From Ypsolopha sequella (Eukaryota; Arthropoda; Insecta; Lepidoptera; Ypsolophidae), in assembly GCA_934047225.1 (NCBI GenBank), contig OW204005.1, positions 24,684,396-24,748,395 on the forward strand: 64,000 nucleotides of DNA, in the 5' to 3' direction. The notes below the pieces were generated by a model that was not told the origin of the DNA, ran no database searches, and saw nothing but the letters and a program-made list of their open reading frames with translations. The translations under genes and the position numbers were made by a program. Shown here piece after piece: positions 1 to 13,132 of this stretch. Each line of letters opens with the position of its first letter. Position 1 is the first letter of the stretch.

Positions 1-3000
1 GTAGACTGTGTGCATATTACAGTACCTACAAGATCCCGAGTAGACTGTGTGCATATTACAGTACCTACTAGATCCCGAGTAGACTGTGTGCATATTACAG
101 TACCTACTAGATCCCGAGTAGACTGTGTGCATATTACAGTACCTACTAGATCCCGAGTAGACTGTGTGCATATTACAGTACCTACTAGATCCCGAGTAGA
201 CTGTGTGCATATTACAGTACCTACTAGATCCCGAGTAGACTGTGTGCATATTACAGTACCTACTAGATCCCGAGTAGACTGTGTGCATATTACAGTACCT
301 ACTAGATCCCGAGTAGACTGTGTGCATATTACAGTACCTACTAGATCCCGAGTAGACTGTGTGCATATTACAGTACCTACTAGATCCCGAGTAGACTGTG
401 TGCATATTACCGTACCTACTAGATCCCGAGTAGACTGTGTGCATATTACAGTACCTACTAGATCCCGAGTAGACTGTGTGCATATTACAGTACCTACAAG
501 ATCCCGAGTAGACTGTGTGCATATTACAGTACCTACTAGATCCCGAGTAGACTGTGTGCATATTACAGTACCTACAAGATCCCGAGTAGACTGTGTGCAT
601 ATTACAGTACCTACAAGATCCCGAGTAGACTGTGTGCATATTACAGTACCTACTAGATCCCGAGTAGACTGTGTGCATATTACAGTACCTACAAGATCCC
701 GAGTAGACTGTGTGCATATTACAGTACCTACTAGATCCCGAGTAGACTGTGTGCATATTACAGTACCTACAAGATCCCGAGTAGACTGTGTGCATATTAC
801 AGTACCTACAAGATCCCGAGTAGACTGTGTGCATATTACAGTACCTACTAGATCCCGAGTAGACTGTGTGCATATTACAGTACCTACAAGATCCCGAGTA
901 GACTGTGTGCATATTACAGTACCTACAAGATCCCGAGTAGACTGTGTGCATATTACAGTACCTACAAGATCCCGAGTAGACTGTGTGCATATTACAGTAC
1001 CTACTAGATCCCGAGTAGACTGTGTGCATATTACAGTACCTACTAGATCCCGAGTAGACTGTGTGCATATTACAGTACCTACTAGATCCCGAGTAGACTG
1101 TGTGCATATTACAGTACCTACTAGATCCCGAGTAGACTGTGTGCATATTACAGTACCTACTAGATCCCGAGTAGACTGTGTGCATATTACCGTACCTACT
1201 AGATCCCGAGTAGACTGTGTGCATATTACAGTACCTACTAGATCCCGAGTAGACTGTGTGCATATTACAGTACCTACTAGATCCCGAGTAGACTGTGTGC
1301 ATATTACAGTACCTACTAGATCCCGAGTAGACTGTGTGCATATTACAGTACCTACTAGATCCCGAGTAGACTGTGTGCATATTACAGTACCTACTAGATC
1401 CCGAGTAGACTGTGTGCATATTACAGTACCTACTAGATCCCGAGTAGACTGTGTGCATATTACAGTACCTACTAGATCCCGAGTAGACTGTGTGCATATT
1501 ACAGTACCTACTAGATCCCGAGTAGACTGTGTGCATATTACAGTACCTACAAGATCCCGAGTAGACTGTGTGCATATTACAGTACCTACTAGATCCCGAG
1601 TAGACTGTGTGCATATTACAGTACCTACTAGATCCCGAGTAGACTGTGTGCATATTACAGTACCTACAAGATCCCGAGTAGACTGTGTGCATATTACAGT
1701 ACCTACTAGATCCCGAGTAGACTGTGTGCATATTACAGTACCTACTAGATCCCGAGTAGACTGTGTGCATATTACAGTACCTACTAGATCCCGAGTAGAC
1801 TGTGTGCATATTACAGTACCTACTAGATCCCGAGTAGACTGTGTGCATATTACAGTACCTACTAGATCCCGAGTAGACTGTGTGCATATTACAGTACCTA
1901 CTAGATCCCGAGTAGACTGTGTGCATATTACAGTACCTACTAGATCCCGAGTAGACTGTGTGCATATTACAGTACCTACTAGATCCCGAGTAGACTGTGT
2001 GCATATTACAGTACCTACTAGATCCCGAGTAGACTGTGTGCATATTACAGTACCTACTAGATCCCGAGTAGACTGTGTGCATATTACAGTACCTACTAGA
2101 TCCCGAGTAGACTGTGTGCATATTACAGTACCTACTAGATCCCGAGTAGACTGTGTGCATATTACAGTACCTACAAGATCCCGAGTAGACTGTGTGCATA
2201 TTACAGTACCTACTAGATCCCGAGTAGACTGTGTGCATATTACCGTACCTACAAGATCCCGAGTAGACTGTGTGCATATTACAGTACCTACTAGATCCCG
2301 AGTAGACTGTGTGCATATTACAGTACCTACTAGATCCCGAGTAGACTGTGTGCATATTACAGTACCTACTAGATCCCGAGTAGACTGTGTGCATATTACA
2401 GTACCTACTAGATCCCGAGTAGACTGTGTGCATATTACAGTACCTACTAGATCCCGAGTAGACTGTGTCATATTACAGTACCTACTAGATCCCGAGTAGA
2501 CTGTGTGCATATTACAGTACCTACTAGATCCCGAGTAGACTGTGTGCATATTACAGTACCTACTAGATCCCGAGTAGACTGTGTCATATTACAGTACCTA
2601 CTAGATCCCGAGTAGACTGTGTGCATATTACAGTACCTACTAGATCCCGAGTAGACTGTGTGCATATTACAGTACCTACTAGATCCCGAGTAGACTGTGT
2701 GCATATTACAGTACCTACTAGATCCCGAGTAGATTGTGTGCATATTACAGTACCTACAAGATCCCGAGTAGACTGTGTGCATATTACAGTACCTACTAGA
2801 TCCCGAGTAGACTGTGTGCATATTACAGTACCTACTAGATCCCGAGTAGACTGTGTGCATATTACAGTACCTACTAGATCCCGAGCAGACTGTGTGCATA
2901 TTACAGTACCTACTAGATCCCGAGTAGACTGTGTGCATATTACAGTACCTACTAGATCCCGAGTAGACTGTGTGCATATTACAGTACCTACTAGATCCCG

Positions 3001-5480
3001 AGTAGACTGTGTGCATATTACAGTACCTACAAGATCCCGAGTAGACTGTGTGCATATTACAGTACCTACTAGATCCCGAGTAGACTGTGTGCATATTACA
3101 GTACCTACTAGATCCCGAGTAGACTGTGTGCATATTACAGTACCTACTAGATCCCGAGTAGACTGTGTGCATATTACAGTACCTACTAGATCCCGAGTAG
3201 ACTGTGTGCATATTACAGTACCTACTAGATCCCGAGTAGACTGTGTGCATATTACAGTACCTACTAGATCCCGAGTAGACTGTGTGCATATTACAGTACC
3301 TACTAGATCCCGAGTAGACTGTGTGCATATTACAGTACCTACTAGATCCCGAGTAGACTGTGTGCATATTACAGTACCTACTAGATCCCGAGTAGACTGT
3401 GTGCATATTACAGTACCTACTAGATCCCGAGTAGACTGTGTGCATATTACAGTACCTACTAGATCCCGAGTAGACTGTGTGCATATTACAGTACCTACAA
3501 GATCCCGAGTAGACTGTGTGCATATTACAGTACCTACTAGATCCCGAGTAGACTGTGTGCATATTACAGTACCTACTAGATCCCGAGTAGACTGTGTGCA
3601 TATTACAGTACCTACTAGATCCCGAGTAGACTGTGTGCATATTACAGTACCTACTAGATCCCGAGTAGACTGTGTGCATATTACAGTACCTACTAGATCC
3701 CGAGTAGACTGTGTGCATATTACAGTACCTACAAGATCCCGAGTAGACTGTGTGCATATTACAGTACCTACTAGATCCCGAGTAGACTGTGTGCATATTA
3801 CAGTACCTACTAGATCCCGAGTAGACTGTGTGCATATTACAGTACCTACTAGATCCCGAGTAGACTGTGTACATATTACAGTACCTACTAGATCCCGAGT
3901 AGACTGCGTGCATATTACAGTACCTACTAGATCCCGAGTAGACTGTGTCATATTACAGTACCTACTAGATCCCGAGTAGACTGTGTGCATATTACAGTAC
4001 CTACTAGATCCCGAGTAGACTGTGTCATATTACAGTACCTACTAGATCCCGAGTAGACTGTGTGCATATTACAGTACCTACTAGATCCCGAGTAGACTGT
4101 GTGCATATTACAGTACCTACTAGATCCCGAGTAGACTGTGTGCATATTACAGTACCTACTAGATCCCGAGTAGACTGTGTGCATATTACAGTACCTACTA
4201 GATCCCGAGTAGACTGTGTGCATATTAGAGTACCTACTAGATCCCGAGTAGACTGTGTGCATATTACAGTACCTACTAGATCCCGAGTAGACTGTGTGCA
4301 TATTACAGTACCTACTAGATCCCGAGTAGACTGTGTGCATATTACAGTACCTACTAGATCCCGAGTAGACTGTGTGCATATTACAGTACCTACTAGATCC
4401 CGAGTAGACTGCGTGCATATTACAGTACCTACTAGATCCCGAGTAGACTGTGTGCATATTACAGTACCTACTAGATCCCGAGTAGACTGTGTGCATATTA
4501 CAGTACCTACTAGATCCCGAGTAGACTGTGTCATATTACAGTACCTACTAGATCCCGAGTAGACTGTGTGCATATAACAGTACCTACTAGATCCCGAGTA
4601 GACTGTGTGCATATTACAGTACCTACTAGATCCCGAGTAGACTGTGTGCATATTACAGTACCTACTAGATCCCGAGTAGACTGTGTCATATTACAGTACC
4701 TACTAGATCCCGAGTAGACTGTGTCATATTACAGTACCTACTAGATCCCGAGTAGACTGTGTCATATTACAGTACCTACTAGATCCCGAGTAGACTGTGT
4801 CATATTACAGTACCTACTAGATCCCGAGTAGACTGTGTCATATTACAGTACCTACTAGATCCCGAGTAGACTGTGTCATATTACAGTACCTACTAGATCC
4901 CGAGTAGACTGTGTGCATATTACGGTACCTACTAGATCCCGAGTAGACTGTGTGCATATTACAGTACCTACTAGATCCCGAGTAGACTGTGTGCATATTA
5001 CAGTACCTACTAGATCCCGAGTAGACTGTGTGCATATTACAGTACCTACTAGATCCCGAGTAGACTGTGTGCATATTACGGTACCTACTAGATCCCGAGT
5101 AGACTGTGTGCATATTACAGTACCTACAAGATCCCGAGTAGACTGTGTGCATATTACAGTACCTACTAGATCCCGAGTAGACTGTGTGCATATTACAGTA
5201 CCTACTAGATCCCGAGTAGACTGTGTGCATATTACGGTACCTACTAGATCCCGAGTAGACTGTGTGCATATTACAGTACCTACTAGATCCCGAGTAGACT
5301 GTGTGCATATTACAGTACCTACTAGATCCCGAGTAGACTGTGTGCATATTACAGTACCTACTAGATCCCGAGTAGACTGTGTGCATATTACAGTACCTAC
5401 TAGATCCCGAGTAGACTGTGTGCATATTACAGTACCTACTAGATCCCGAGTAGATTGTGTGCATATTACAGTACCTACAA
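1..5480. repeat. 39-bp satellite array, block 1 (about 140 units)
   Basis: Head-to-tail copies of a 39-bp unit whose core reads GTAGACTGTGTGCATATTAC followed by AGTACCTACTAGATCCCGA. The array starts before the window. Units are nearly identical; recurring variants are ACAAG for ACTAG, TTACCG or TTACGG for TTACAG, AGATTG for AGACTG, and a 38-bp form lacking one G (GTGTCATATT). Because 39 is 13 codons and the unit has few stops, very long open frames run on both strands, but they are only 13-residue periodic translations with no start context or non-repeat domain, so I do not call a gene. Confidence 0.97.
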
Positions 5481-6162
5481 GACGTAAATAATAATAGACA
5501 GAATATAGGCTTTATTTCACTAAAATCAAACGTCGTCGGAAAAAAAGTTATCGTCATTTAACGATTCCAGGATTTTAACTTTTTCCTGTTAGAAGTTACA
5601 TAGCAAATAATTATTCCTAGCGTTAAAGACCTATACACGTCACGAATTAGTGTTAAAAAGAACAAGAACACTTTAGTTAGAATTATGTAGCGTATCAAAT
5701 TTGAATACACAAACATTAGTCCATTACGTAGGCAATTTGCAAATTGACTTATCATGAAAAGCTATAAGGCACTTCCAGCTTACCTTGGGGATTTGAAATT
5801 CTGTTCACAAATAGATCTTATAGCATATATATATATACATAGGAAAAAAATCTGAAAATCCCCTATTTTTCTTTATTCAAGTAGCTGTACTGACCAATTT
5901 AACTAGACCCATTAGATACATAAAGTTTAATGTATCGTAAGTTTCAATTTAAGTTGGTCCGTTAACTGCACATAAATAATTTTGTTTTTTAAGCGGTATG
6001 TATGGATCCCTCAGGACCCGAGCCCTTATCGTACTTGACCGTTTTTAGGGTTCCGTACCCAAAGGGTAACCAACGGGACCCTATTATTAAGACTATGCGC
6101 TGTCCGTCTGTCACCAGGCTGTATCTCATGAACGGTGATAGTTAGACAGTTGAAATTTTCAC
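5481..6162. repeat. Unique ~680-bp array flank, first copy
   Basis: Non-satellite AT-rich segment between the two 39-bp arrays. It matches 8293-8974 throughout by reading, with no difference noticed, at a constant offset of 2812 bp. Its left part is related, more distantly, to 45738-46050. From about 6047 it contains the first ~115 bases of the AGGGTTCCGTACC dispersed repeat, cut off at 6162 where satellite resumes with a partial unit. No coding region is supported: the 65-codon open frame near 5558-5755 lies in both copies, shows no family signature and is probably chance. Confidence 0.9.
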
Positions 6163-8292
6163 CTACTAGACCTACAGTACCTACTAGATCCCGAGTAGAC
6201 TGTGTGCATATTACAGTACCTACTAGATCCCGAGTAGATTGTGTGCATATTACAGTACCTACTAGATCCCGAGTAGACTGTGTGCATATTACAGTACCTA
6301 CTAGATCCCGAGTAGACTGTGTGCATATTACAGTACCTACTAGATCCCGAGTAGACTGTGTGCATATTACAGTACCTACTAGATCCCGAGTAGACTGTGT
6401 GCATATTACCGTACCTACTAGATCCCGAGTAGACTGTGTGCATATTACAGTACCTACAAGATCCCGAGTAGACTGTGTGCATATTACAGTACCTACTAGA
6501 TCCCGAGTAGACTGTGTGCATATTACAGTACCTACTAGATCCCGAGTAGACTGTGTGCATATTACAGTACCTACTAGATCCCGAGTAGACTGTGTGCATA
6601 TTACAGTACCTACTAGATCCCGAGTAGACTGCGTGCATATTACAGTACCTACTAGATCCCGAGTAGACTGTGTGCATATTACAGTACCTACTAGATCCCG
6701 AGTAGACTGTGTGCATATTACAGTACCTACTAGATCCCGAGTAGACTGTGTGCATATTACCGTACCTACTAGATCCCGAGTAGACTGTGTGCATATTACA
6801 GTACCTACAAGATCCCGAGTAGACTGTGTGCATATTACAGTACCTACTAGATCCCGAGTAGACTGTGTGCATATTACAGTACCTACTAGATCCCGAGTAG
6901 ACTGTGTGCATATTACAGTACCTACTAGATCCCGAGTAGACTGTGTGCATATTACAGTACCTACTAGATCCCGAGTAGACTGTGTGCATATTACAGTACG
7001 TACTAGATCCCGAGTAGACTGTGTGCATATTACGGTACCTACTAGATCCCGAGTAGACTGTGTGCATATTACAGTACCTACTAGATCCCGAGTAGACTGT
7101 GTGCATATTACAGTACCTACTAGATCCCGAGTAGACTGTGTGCATATTACGGTACCTACTAGATCCCGAGTAGACTGTGTGCATATTACAGTACCTACTA
7201 GATCCCGAGTAGACTGTGTGCATATTACAGTACCTACTAGATCCCGAGTAGACTGTGTGCATATTACAGTACCTACTAGATCCCGAGTAGACTGTGTGCA
7301 TATTACGGTACCTACTAGATCCCGAGTAGACTGTGTGCATATTACAGTACCTACAAGATCCCGAGTAGACTGTGTGCATATTACAGTACCTACTAGATCC
7401 CGAGTAGACTGTGTGCATATTACAGTACCTACTAGATCCCGAGTAGACTGTGTGCATATTACAGTACCTACTAGATCCCGAGTAGACTGTGTGCATATTA
7501 CAGTACCTACTAGATCCCGAGTAGACTGTGTGCATATTACAGTACCTACTAGATCCCGAGTAGACTGTGTGCATATTACAGTACCTACTAGATCCCGAGT
7601 AGACTGTGTGCATATTACAGTACCTACTAGATCCCGAGTAGATTGTGTGCATATTACAGTACCTACTAGATCCCGAGTAGACTGTGTGCATATTACAGTA
7701 CCTACTAGATCCCGAGTAGACTGTGTGCATATTACAGTACCTACTAGATCCCGAGTAGACTGTGTGCATATTACAGTACCTACTAGATCCCGAGTAGACT
7801 GTGTGCATATTACAGTACCTACTAGATCCCGAGTAGATTGTGTGCATATTACAGTACCTACTAGATCCCGAGTAGACTGTGTGCATATTACAGTACCTAC
7901 TAGATCCCGAGTAGACTGTGTGCATATTACAGTACCTACTAGATCCCGAGTAGACTGTGTGCATATTACAGTACCTACTAGATCCCGAGTAGACTGTGTG
8001 CATATTACAGTACCTACTAGATCCCGAGTAGATTGTGTGCATATTACAGTACCTACTAGATCCCGAGTAGACTGTGTGCATATTACAGTACCTACTAGAT
8101 CCCGAGTAGACTGTGTGCATATTACAGTACCTACTAGATCCCGAGTAGACTGTGTGCATATTACAGTACCTACTAGATCCCGAGTAGACTGTGTGCATAT
8201 TACAGTACCTACTAGATCCCGAGTAGACTGTGTGCATATTACAGTACCTACTAGATCCCGAGTAGATTGTGTGCATATTACAGTACCTACAA
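6163..8292. repeat. 39-bp satellite array, block 2 (about 55 units)
   Basis: Same 39-bp unit as block 1. It begins with a broken unit (CTACTAGACC) fused to the truncated dispersed repeat at 6162. Variant units are shared with the right end of block 1, so block 2 derives from it by duplication. An AGATTG variant recurs at 7641, 7836, 8031 and 8265, i.e. every 195 bp (five units) twice and then 234 bp (six units), a local higher-order amplification. Confidence 0.96.
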
Positions 8293-8974
8293 GACGTAAA
8301 TAATAATAGACAGAATATAGGCTTTATTTCACTAAAATCAAACGTCGTCGGAAAAAAAGTTATCGTCATTTAACGATTCCAGGATTTTAACTTTTTCCTG
8401 TTAGAAGTTACATAGCAAATAATTATTCCTAGCGTTAAAGACCTATACACGTCACGAATTAGTGTTAAAAAGAACAAGAACACTTTAGTTAGAATTATGT
8501 AGCGTATCAAATTTGAATACACAAACATTAGTCCATTACGTAGGCAATTTGCAAATTGACTTATCATGAAAAGCTATAAGGCACTTCCAGCTTACCTTGG
8601 GGATTTGAAATTCTGTTCACAAATAGATCTTATAGCATATATATATATACATAGGAAAAAAATCTGAAAATCCCCTATTTTTCTTTATTCAAGTAGCTGT
8701 ACTGACCAATTTAACTAGACCCATTAGATACATAAAGTTTAATGTATCGTAAGTTTCAATTTAAGTTGGTCCGTTAACTGCACATAAATAATTTTGTTTT
8801 TTAAGCGGTATGTATGGATCCCTCAGGACCCGAGCCCTTATCGTACTTGACCGTTTTTAGGGTTCCGTACCCAAAGGGTAACCAACGGGACCCTATTATT
8901 AAGACTATGCGCTGTCCGTCTGTCACCAGGCTGTATCTCATGAACGGTGATAGTTAGACAGTTGAAATTTTCAC
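8293..8974. repeat. Unique ~680-bp array flank, second copy
   Basis: Second copy of 5481-6162, starting from the same array-flank junction (CTACAAGACGTAAATAATAA). Here the sequence runs on past 8974 into the rest of the dispersed repeat, so this is the ancestral flank and the copy at 5481 is the duplicate that was cut at 6162. Confidence 0.9.
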
Positions 8975-9140
8975 AGATGATGTATTTCTGTTACCGCTAT
9001 AACAACAAATACTAAAAAACAGAATAAAATAAATATTAAAGGGGGCTCCCATACAACAGACATGTTTTTTATGCCGTTTTTATAAATATGGTAGGGAACC
9101 CTTCGTGCGCGAGTCCGACTCGCACTTGGCCGTTTTTTTT
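8859..9140 (+). mobile_element. Lepidopteran dispersed repeat (AGGGTTCCGTACC ends), full copy
   Basis: Begins AGGGTTCCGTACCCAAAGGG and ends with an inverted version of that end (GGTAGGGAACCCT) followed by CGAGTCCGACTCGCACTTGG and a T-run. It has no coding capacity. The same element is seen at 46561-46863, truncated at about 6047-6162, and as a right-end fragment at 20630-20680. I recognise the sequence as a very common non-autonomous repeat of lepidopteran genomes; I do not assign a formal family. Confidence 0.8.
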
Positions 9141-10213
9141 TCTATTTTAACGTCCGTGATTAAAAGGGTGTTAATAGTGTTACCTCCAAGATCTGAATGA
9201 TTATGATTAGTTCTGAAATTGAAAAGTAGATGGCACTGCAATGCAAGTAAATTACATCGCGTAATTATTTGATTCACGCATATAATTTGCCTACAACGAA
9301 ACATAATTGAACAAACTAGTACTACTGAGTGTGGCTCAGGGAACTACTTTCATACCGCGTATACCACTCATCCCCCCGTTCAAAGTGTCCAGTGGCCGTT
9401 TAAAAATATAAATTATTTTATTTTATTTTATCAATATAATAACTGAACGTTGTAAAATTCAGTATTTAAATATTAAAAAACTGTAAAAGAGTAGTGTCTA
9501 TCTGCCTGTACATTGATAATACTCAAAAAAAAAATATTGCGGTGTAGGATACTGATACAAAAAAAAAAAACGGTATTTTTGTCGGTATTTCATGCATCAC
9601 GCATAAACTACTGAACGAGATTTGGTATGGTTACCACTGTTCGATCCTCAGCAGTGGAGCATTAATTACAAATAAAGAAGGAAAGAAGATCACATTTCAA
9701 TAACTTATTAAGGCGAATGACCACGCTAAATAAGCAACTCGATGTGTGCCGGTACAAATATCAACGGAAACGACATTGAAATAATGTTCATTTCAGCGTG
9801 CCTTGAAAAGTGGCTGTTACGACAACCACTGCGTCTCCGGCTAGCGCAAAATACGAGAAAATAATACTTTTCACATGGACGCCATGAACGAAAAACATAT
9901 TTTGAACTTTAATTTTTTAGATCTAAAAATTTCCTATAATTTGGTGAAATAATAATTAAAATCGCTTTAGGCGTTTGGAAGGAGTAAGAGAATTCTTGTG
10001 TTAATCATGTGAAACTTTCGATGACTTTCGATTTTTTGTCAAAACTTACAATAGAAAAACAGTTTTTGAAACTTAAAATTTATTTTTGACTCTATAATGC
10101 CTATCATATATGTTTATGAAAGTTTTTGGATCAGCCGTGTGGGAGGAGTAGGCCTTCAAAGACAGGTCCAAATTGCAGTTGGCGTATCCATTCGCCTTAA
10201 GTTACTAAAAACA
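9141..10213. other. AT-rich intergenic stretch
   Basis: About 1 kb with A/T homopolymers and short fragments that look like decayed dispersed repeats, for example near 9585-9660 (ACTGAACGAGATTTGG, a phrase common in lepidopteran SINE/LINE debris). I see no gene, RNA or regulatory signal I can support. Confidence 0.6.
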
Positions 10214-10292
10214 GGATACTTTCTACTGCGGGAATCCCACTGTGGCCGCATTAGCTTCTTCCACGCGGACGAAGTCGCGGGCATCAGCTAGT
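10214..10292 (-). mobile_element. SINE/LINE-type repeat fragment
   Basis: An ~80-bp fragment reading, on the minus strand, ACTAGCTGATGCCCGCGAC then TTCGTCCGCGTGG, a phrase very frequent in Lepidoptera. A second copy lies at 63459-63537 in the host-gene intron, about 85-90% alike by eye. Useful chiefly as a taxonomic hint. Confidence 0.7.
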
Positions 10293-10974
10293 TATAAAAT
10301 AAATGATTACTTAGACGATACTAAAGCATGGGGTTATGATAGTGATCTTTGTCATAATAGTAGTTAGTATAATTTCCTTACTTATGTTATGATTCCTCTA
10401 TAATTAATGTCAATTAGTTAATAGATATGATATAATATATATAATAAGCAGATGGACTATACAGAGCGTCCCACAGCTATGCTACATGGAGGGAAAGTAT
10501 CTTGAATATTGTAAATGGAACATTTTACTGAAAGAAGACATTATTTTAATTTAAAAAAACAATTTAAACTGCATTCATAGATTCTTAAATAGTTACCGGG
10601 AATCGAACACGTTAAATGAGAAAAATAATTATGTAGGTTAATCATACCGATCGAAAGACTTCATCATAAGGATTATTTTTTGCTGAATAACATAGTGTCA
10701 GAAATAAAAGGAAGAACATGAATTTTTACATAATATATACCAATATAATTTTAATTTAAATGTCGATTTATGCAACAAAACCGTTTAGAGGACTTTCACT
10801 GTAACAAAATAGTTGCGGATAATTATTTAGGTTACTGTATATAAATGAACTAACTAACTATTGAGTAGATAAGTAATCATAAGTTAACTATAAGTACCTG
10901 TTTTGGGTTTGGGACGATAATAAATAAAGATAATGAGCACTCTGTGAAAATAATAAATAATAATAATATATTCA
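10293..10974. other. AT-rich intergenic stretch
   Basis: No gene seen. At 10595-10610 the minus strand reads GTGTTCGATTCCCGGT, resembling a tRNA T-arm (RNA polymerase III B box), but no matching A box lies at the expected distance, so at most this is a fragment of a tRNA-derived SINE. Confidence 0.5.
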
Positions 10975-12640
10975 TTTATTTCAGATAAATTAATCCATAT
11001 TTATAAATAAATTGCTAAAATACTAAAATTTAAAAAGAATACAAAAAAAGAAATACACAGAAACAATAATACAAAGTGTTGATGCTGACGCTATCTGCTC
11101 CATACTTGGTACGACGGAGTGTGTAGCGCCTGCCAATGTTTCATAAAGGGCCCGTCCGACCTGCTGGCGACACTGAGGAGACTGTTACCGCTGTCCCGCA
11201 CCCTGCCCGCCATCGCAGTTGCTCGCCTGCGCATGGTGGTATAAAAGCAGTCAACGTGCACTGCGGCGAACATCCCCGACGCGCTGCAGAAGCGGGGCAG
11301 CCGCAACAGTGCCCTCATCGCATTATTGTATTGAACGCGAAGAGCGTTGTACGACTTCTGCGTGTAGGATAACCACAGTGTACCCGTATAAAAAGATGTG
11401 CAAAAGGCTCGGAATAAGGTAATTTTTACTTCCTTCGAGCTACGGGCAAACCTGCGGGCTATCATATTTGCTCGCACCGACAACGCCCTCCTTTCTCGTT
11501 CAATATCATCGTCATCCTTCAGGTCGGGTGTCACAATATGACCCAGGTACTTGAAAGTATGTACCCGCTCTAAGGGCACGTTATACAGCCTGACTGGCGG
11601 GATCTCTGTCGGACATTTTGACCCAGACTTGAAAACCATAAGTTTGCTCTTCTTAACATTGTATTTAAGGCCATGACTATGGGCGTAAGTTTCGCATTTG
11701 TTTATAAGTTCTCTGAGTCCACCTATCGACGCGCTCAGCAGCACCATGTCGTCTGCATAGCTAATGCTGTTAAAGCAAACATCATCAACATGGCATCCAA
11801 CATGGCACCCGCTGAGCGCGACGATAAGCTCGTTAATGTACAGGTTGAAGAGCGTTGGTGAGCTCAAACCCCCCTGCCTCACCCCGCAACTCAACCTGTA
11901 CGTGTCAGACAGGGCTCCCGCCCACTTAACGCTGTTGACCTGGTTCCCGTACCAGTACTGTAAGATGTTAATTACTTCCGGTGCAACTTGAGCCTCGCGC
12001 AGCTTCTTCCAGAGCACTGGGTATGAAACCAGGTCAAAAGCCTTCGAGAGATCGAGAAAGCAGGCGTATATCGGCGTATTGCGACGCGTGTAATATCTGA
12101 TGGCATGCTTCATACTCAGAATTGCACTGTCCGTGGACAGTTTGGGCCTAAACCCAAACTGATTATCACGCAGAGTTATACTTTTATTTAAGTGAGAATT
12201 TAGCATGCCGTCAAACACTTTCGCAATTACAGTAGCTAATGAGATCGGCCTATAGTTGTTTTTATCTGAAATGTCACCAGTTTTATTTTTGACTATGGGC
12301 ACAACGACCGTTCTCATAAGCTCGTCCGGCAGATAAGAGTGCCTAATACATAAGTTGAGCAACATGGCGAGGAGACGTGGCAGGTGCGAGCCCGCATGTT
12401 GGAGGTGCTCGATGCTGAGCCCATCGTGCCCTGGAGACTTGCCTCTAGTCATAGACTTAATAGTCTGTGCTATTTCTTTGGCTGTGAACTTAATTTTAGG
12501 TTCCAGGTCTTCACTCATTGGGCCAGCCTCAAACATCTCCGTGGAAGGAATGTTAAATGGCTCTACACAAAAGTGGGTCTTGAAAATGTTGGCTACGAAA
12601 ATAAGTTTCTTAACAAAACTTCTACTATTTTTTAATTTTA
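10975..12640 (-). mobile_element. 5'-truncated non-LTR retrotransposon (CR1/L2-like)
   Basis: A LINE copy in minus orientation comprising most of a reverse transcriptase ORF (11091 to about 12635) and a short AT-rich 3' region with TTATT-type repeats at its downstream (left) end. The coding frame stays open upstream of the first methionine to about 12635, then ends in unrelated AT-rich DNA, which is the usual 5' truncation of a LINE. No endonuclease domain or ORF1 is present. Confidence 0.85.
11091..12635 (-). pseudogene. LINE reverse transcriptase, 5'-truncated but uninterrupted
   Basis: Reverse transcriptase for target-primed retrotransposition. Visible motifs in order, counting from the methionine at 12536: the KSPGHDGLS finger motif near residue 34, NNYRPISLATVIAKV near 95, GFRP near 130, FLDLSKAFD (catalytic Asp) near 160, GVRQGGLSSPTLFNLYINE near 220, SYADDMVLL (catalytic YADD) near 260, and the KYNVKKSKLMVF thumb start near 295, then a LINE C-terminal region. 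The frame is open with no stop, and upstream codons continue to about 12635 without a start, so the N-terminal half including the endonuclease is missing. Sequence style suggests the CR1/L2 group; clade needs a phylogeny. Not functional by itself. Confidence 0.88.
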
Positions 12641-13132
12641 GTTATTATTTTTATTGAAACAATATAATACTTAAATAACATTAAAAACATACCTACAACA
12701 TAAAACTTGCCTAAAACAAAATACTAACCTAAGACCCTTATTAACCTATACCTAATCAAAATAAACAAAAACTATACTTATTGTTAATAATGTACAATTT
12801 TGTGTAAGAGACAGTTTGTAAGTTGTGTGTGAAGGTGTGTAGTGTATATGTGTGGAAAATGAGTGTGTGAGAGTAAATTGTATGAAATTCCTTAAATTCC
12901 TTACTTATGATGTTATAGATGATTTTTAAATGTTGACTATAAAAGAGGATAAAAGTAAAAAAAAGAGTTTAATTTAAGGCGAAGGGGAGTCAACAATTAG
13001 GTTTAATCAAATGTTCCACATCATCATAATTCAGTTTTTGTAGCCAATTTAGTATTACAGATATAGGTATAGTAAAAAAATTTAGATCGCCACCGTCATG
13101 TGGATAAGCTGACAGCTGATTTTCTGGCCAAG
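12641..13132. other. Intergenic stretch, no feature recognised
   Basis: AT-rich DNA with TGTGTG-rich patches near 12815-12875. Nothing coding seen. Confidence 0.5.

Noticed and set aside
240..1260. 780-bp higher-order repeat suggested by TTACCG variant units about 20 units apart in block 1
   Set aside because: The pattern of ACAAG and ACTAG units around the two positions does not match, so the spacing is probably coincidental.
10..2499. Very long open frame with a 13-residue periodic product across the 39-bp satellite (also on the minus strand and in block 2)
   Set aside because: 39 bp is exactly 13 codons, so any stop-free frame of the unit stays open indefinitely. There is no non-repeat domain or signal peptide, and equally long frames exist on both strands.
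5558..5755. 65-residue minus-strand open frame in the 680-bp array flank (repeated at 8370-8567)
   Set aside because: Its identity in two copies follows from the recent duplication; there is no start context, domain or conservation in the diverged relative at 45740, where the sequence has indels.
1..8292. CRISPR-like array
   Set aside because: The 39-bp units are contiguous with no unique spacers, and the context is a eukaryotic genome full of retrotransposons.
10595..10612. tRNA gene or tRNA-derived SINE suggested by a T-arm-like GTTCGATTCCC on the minus strand (also near 44600)
   Set aside because: No A box at the right distance and no cloverleaf can be drawn; at most a SINE fragment.
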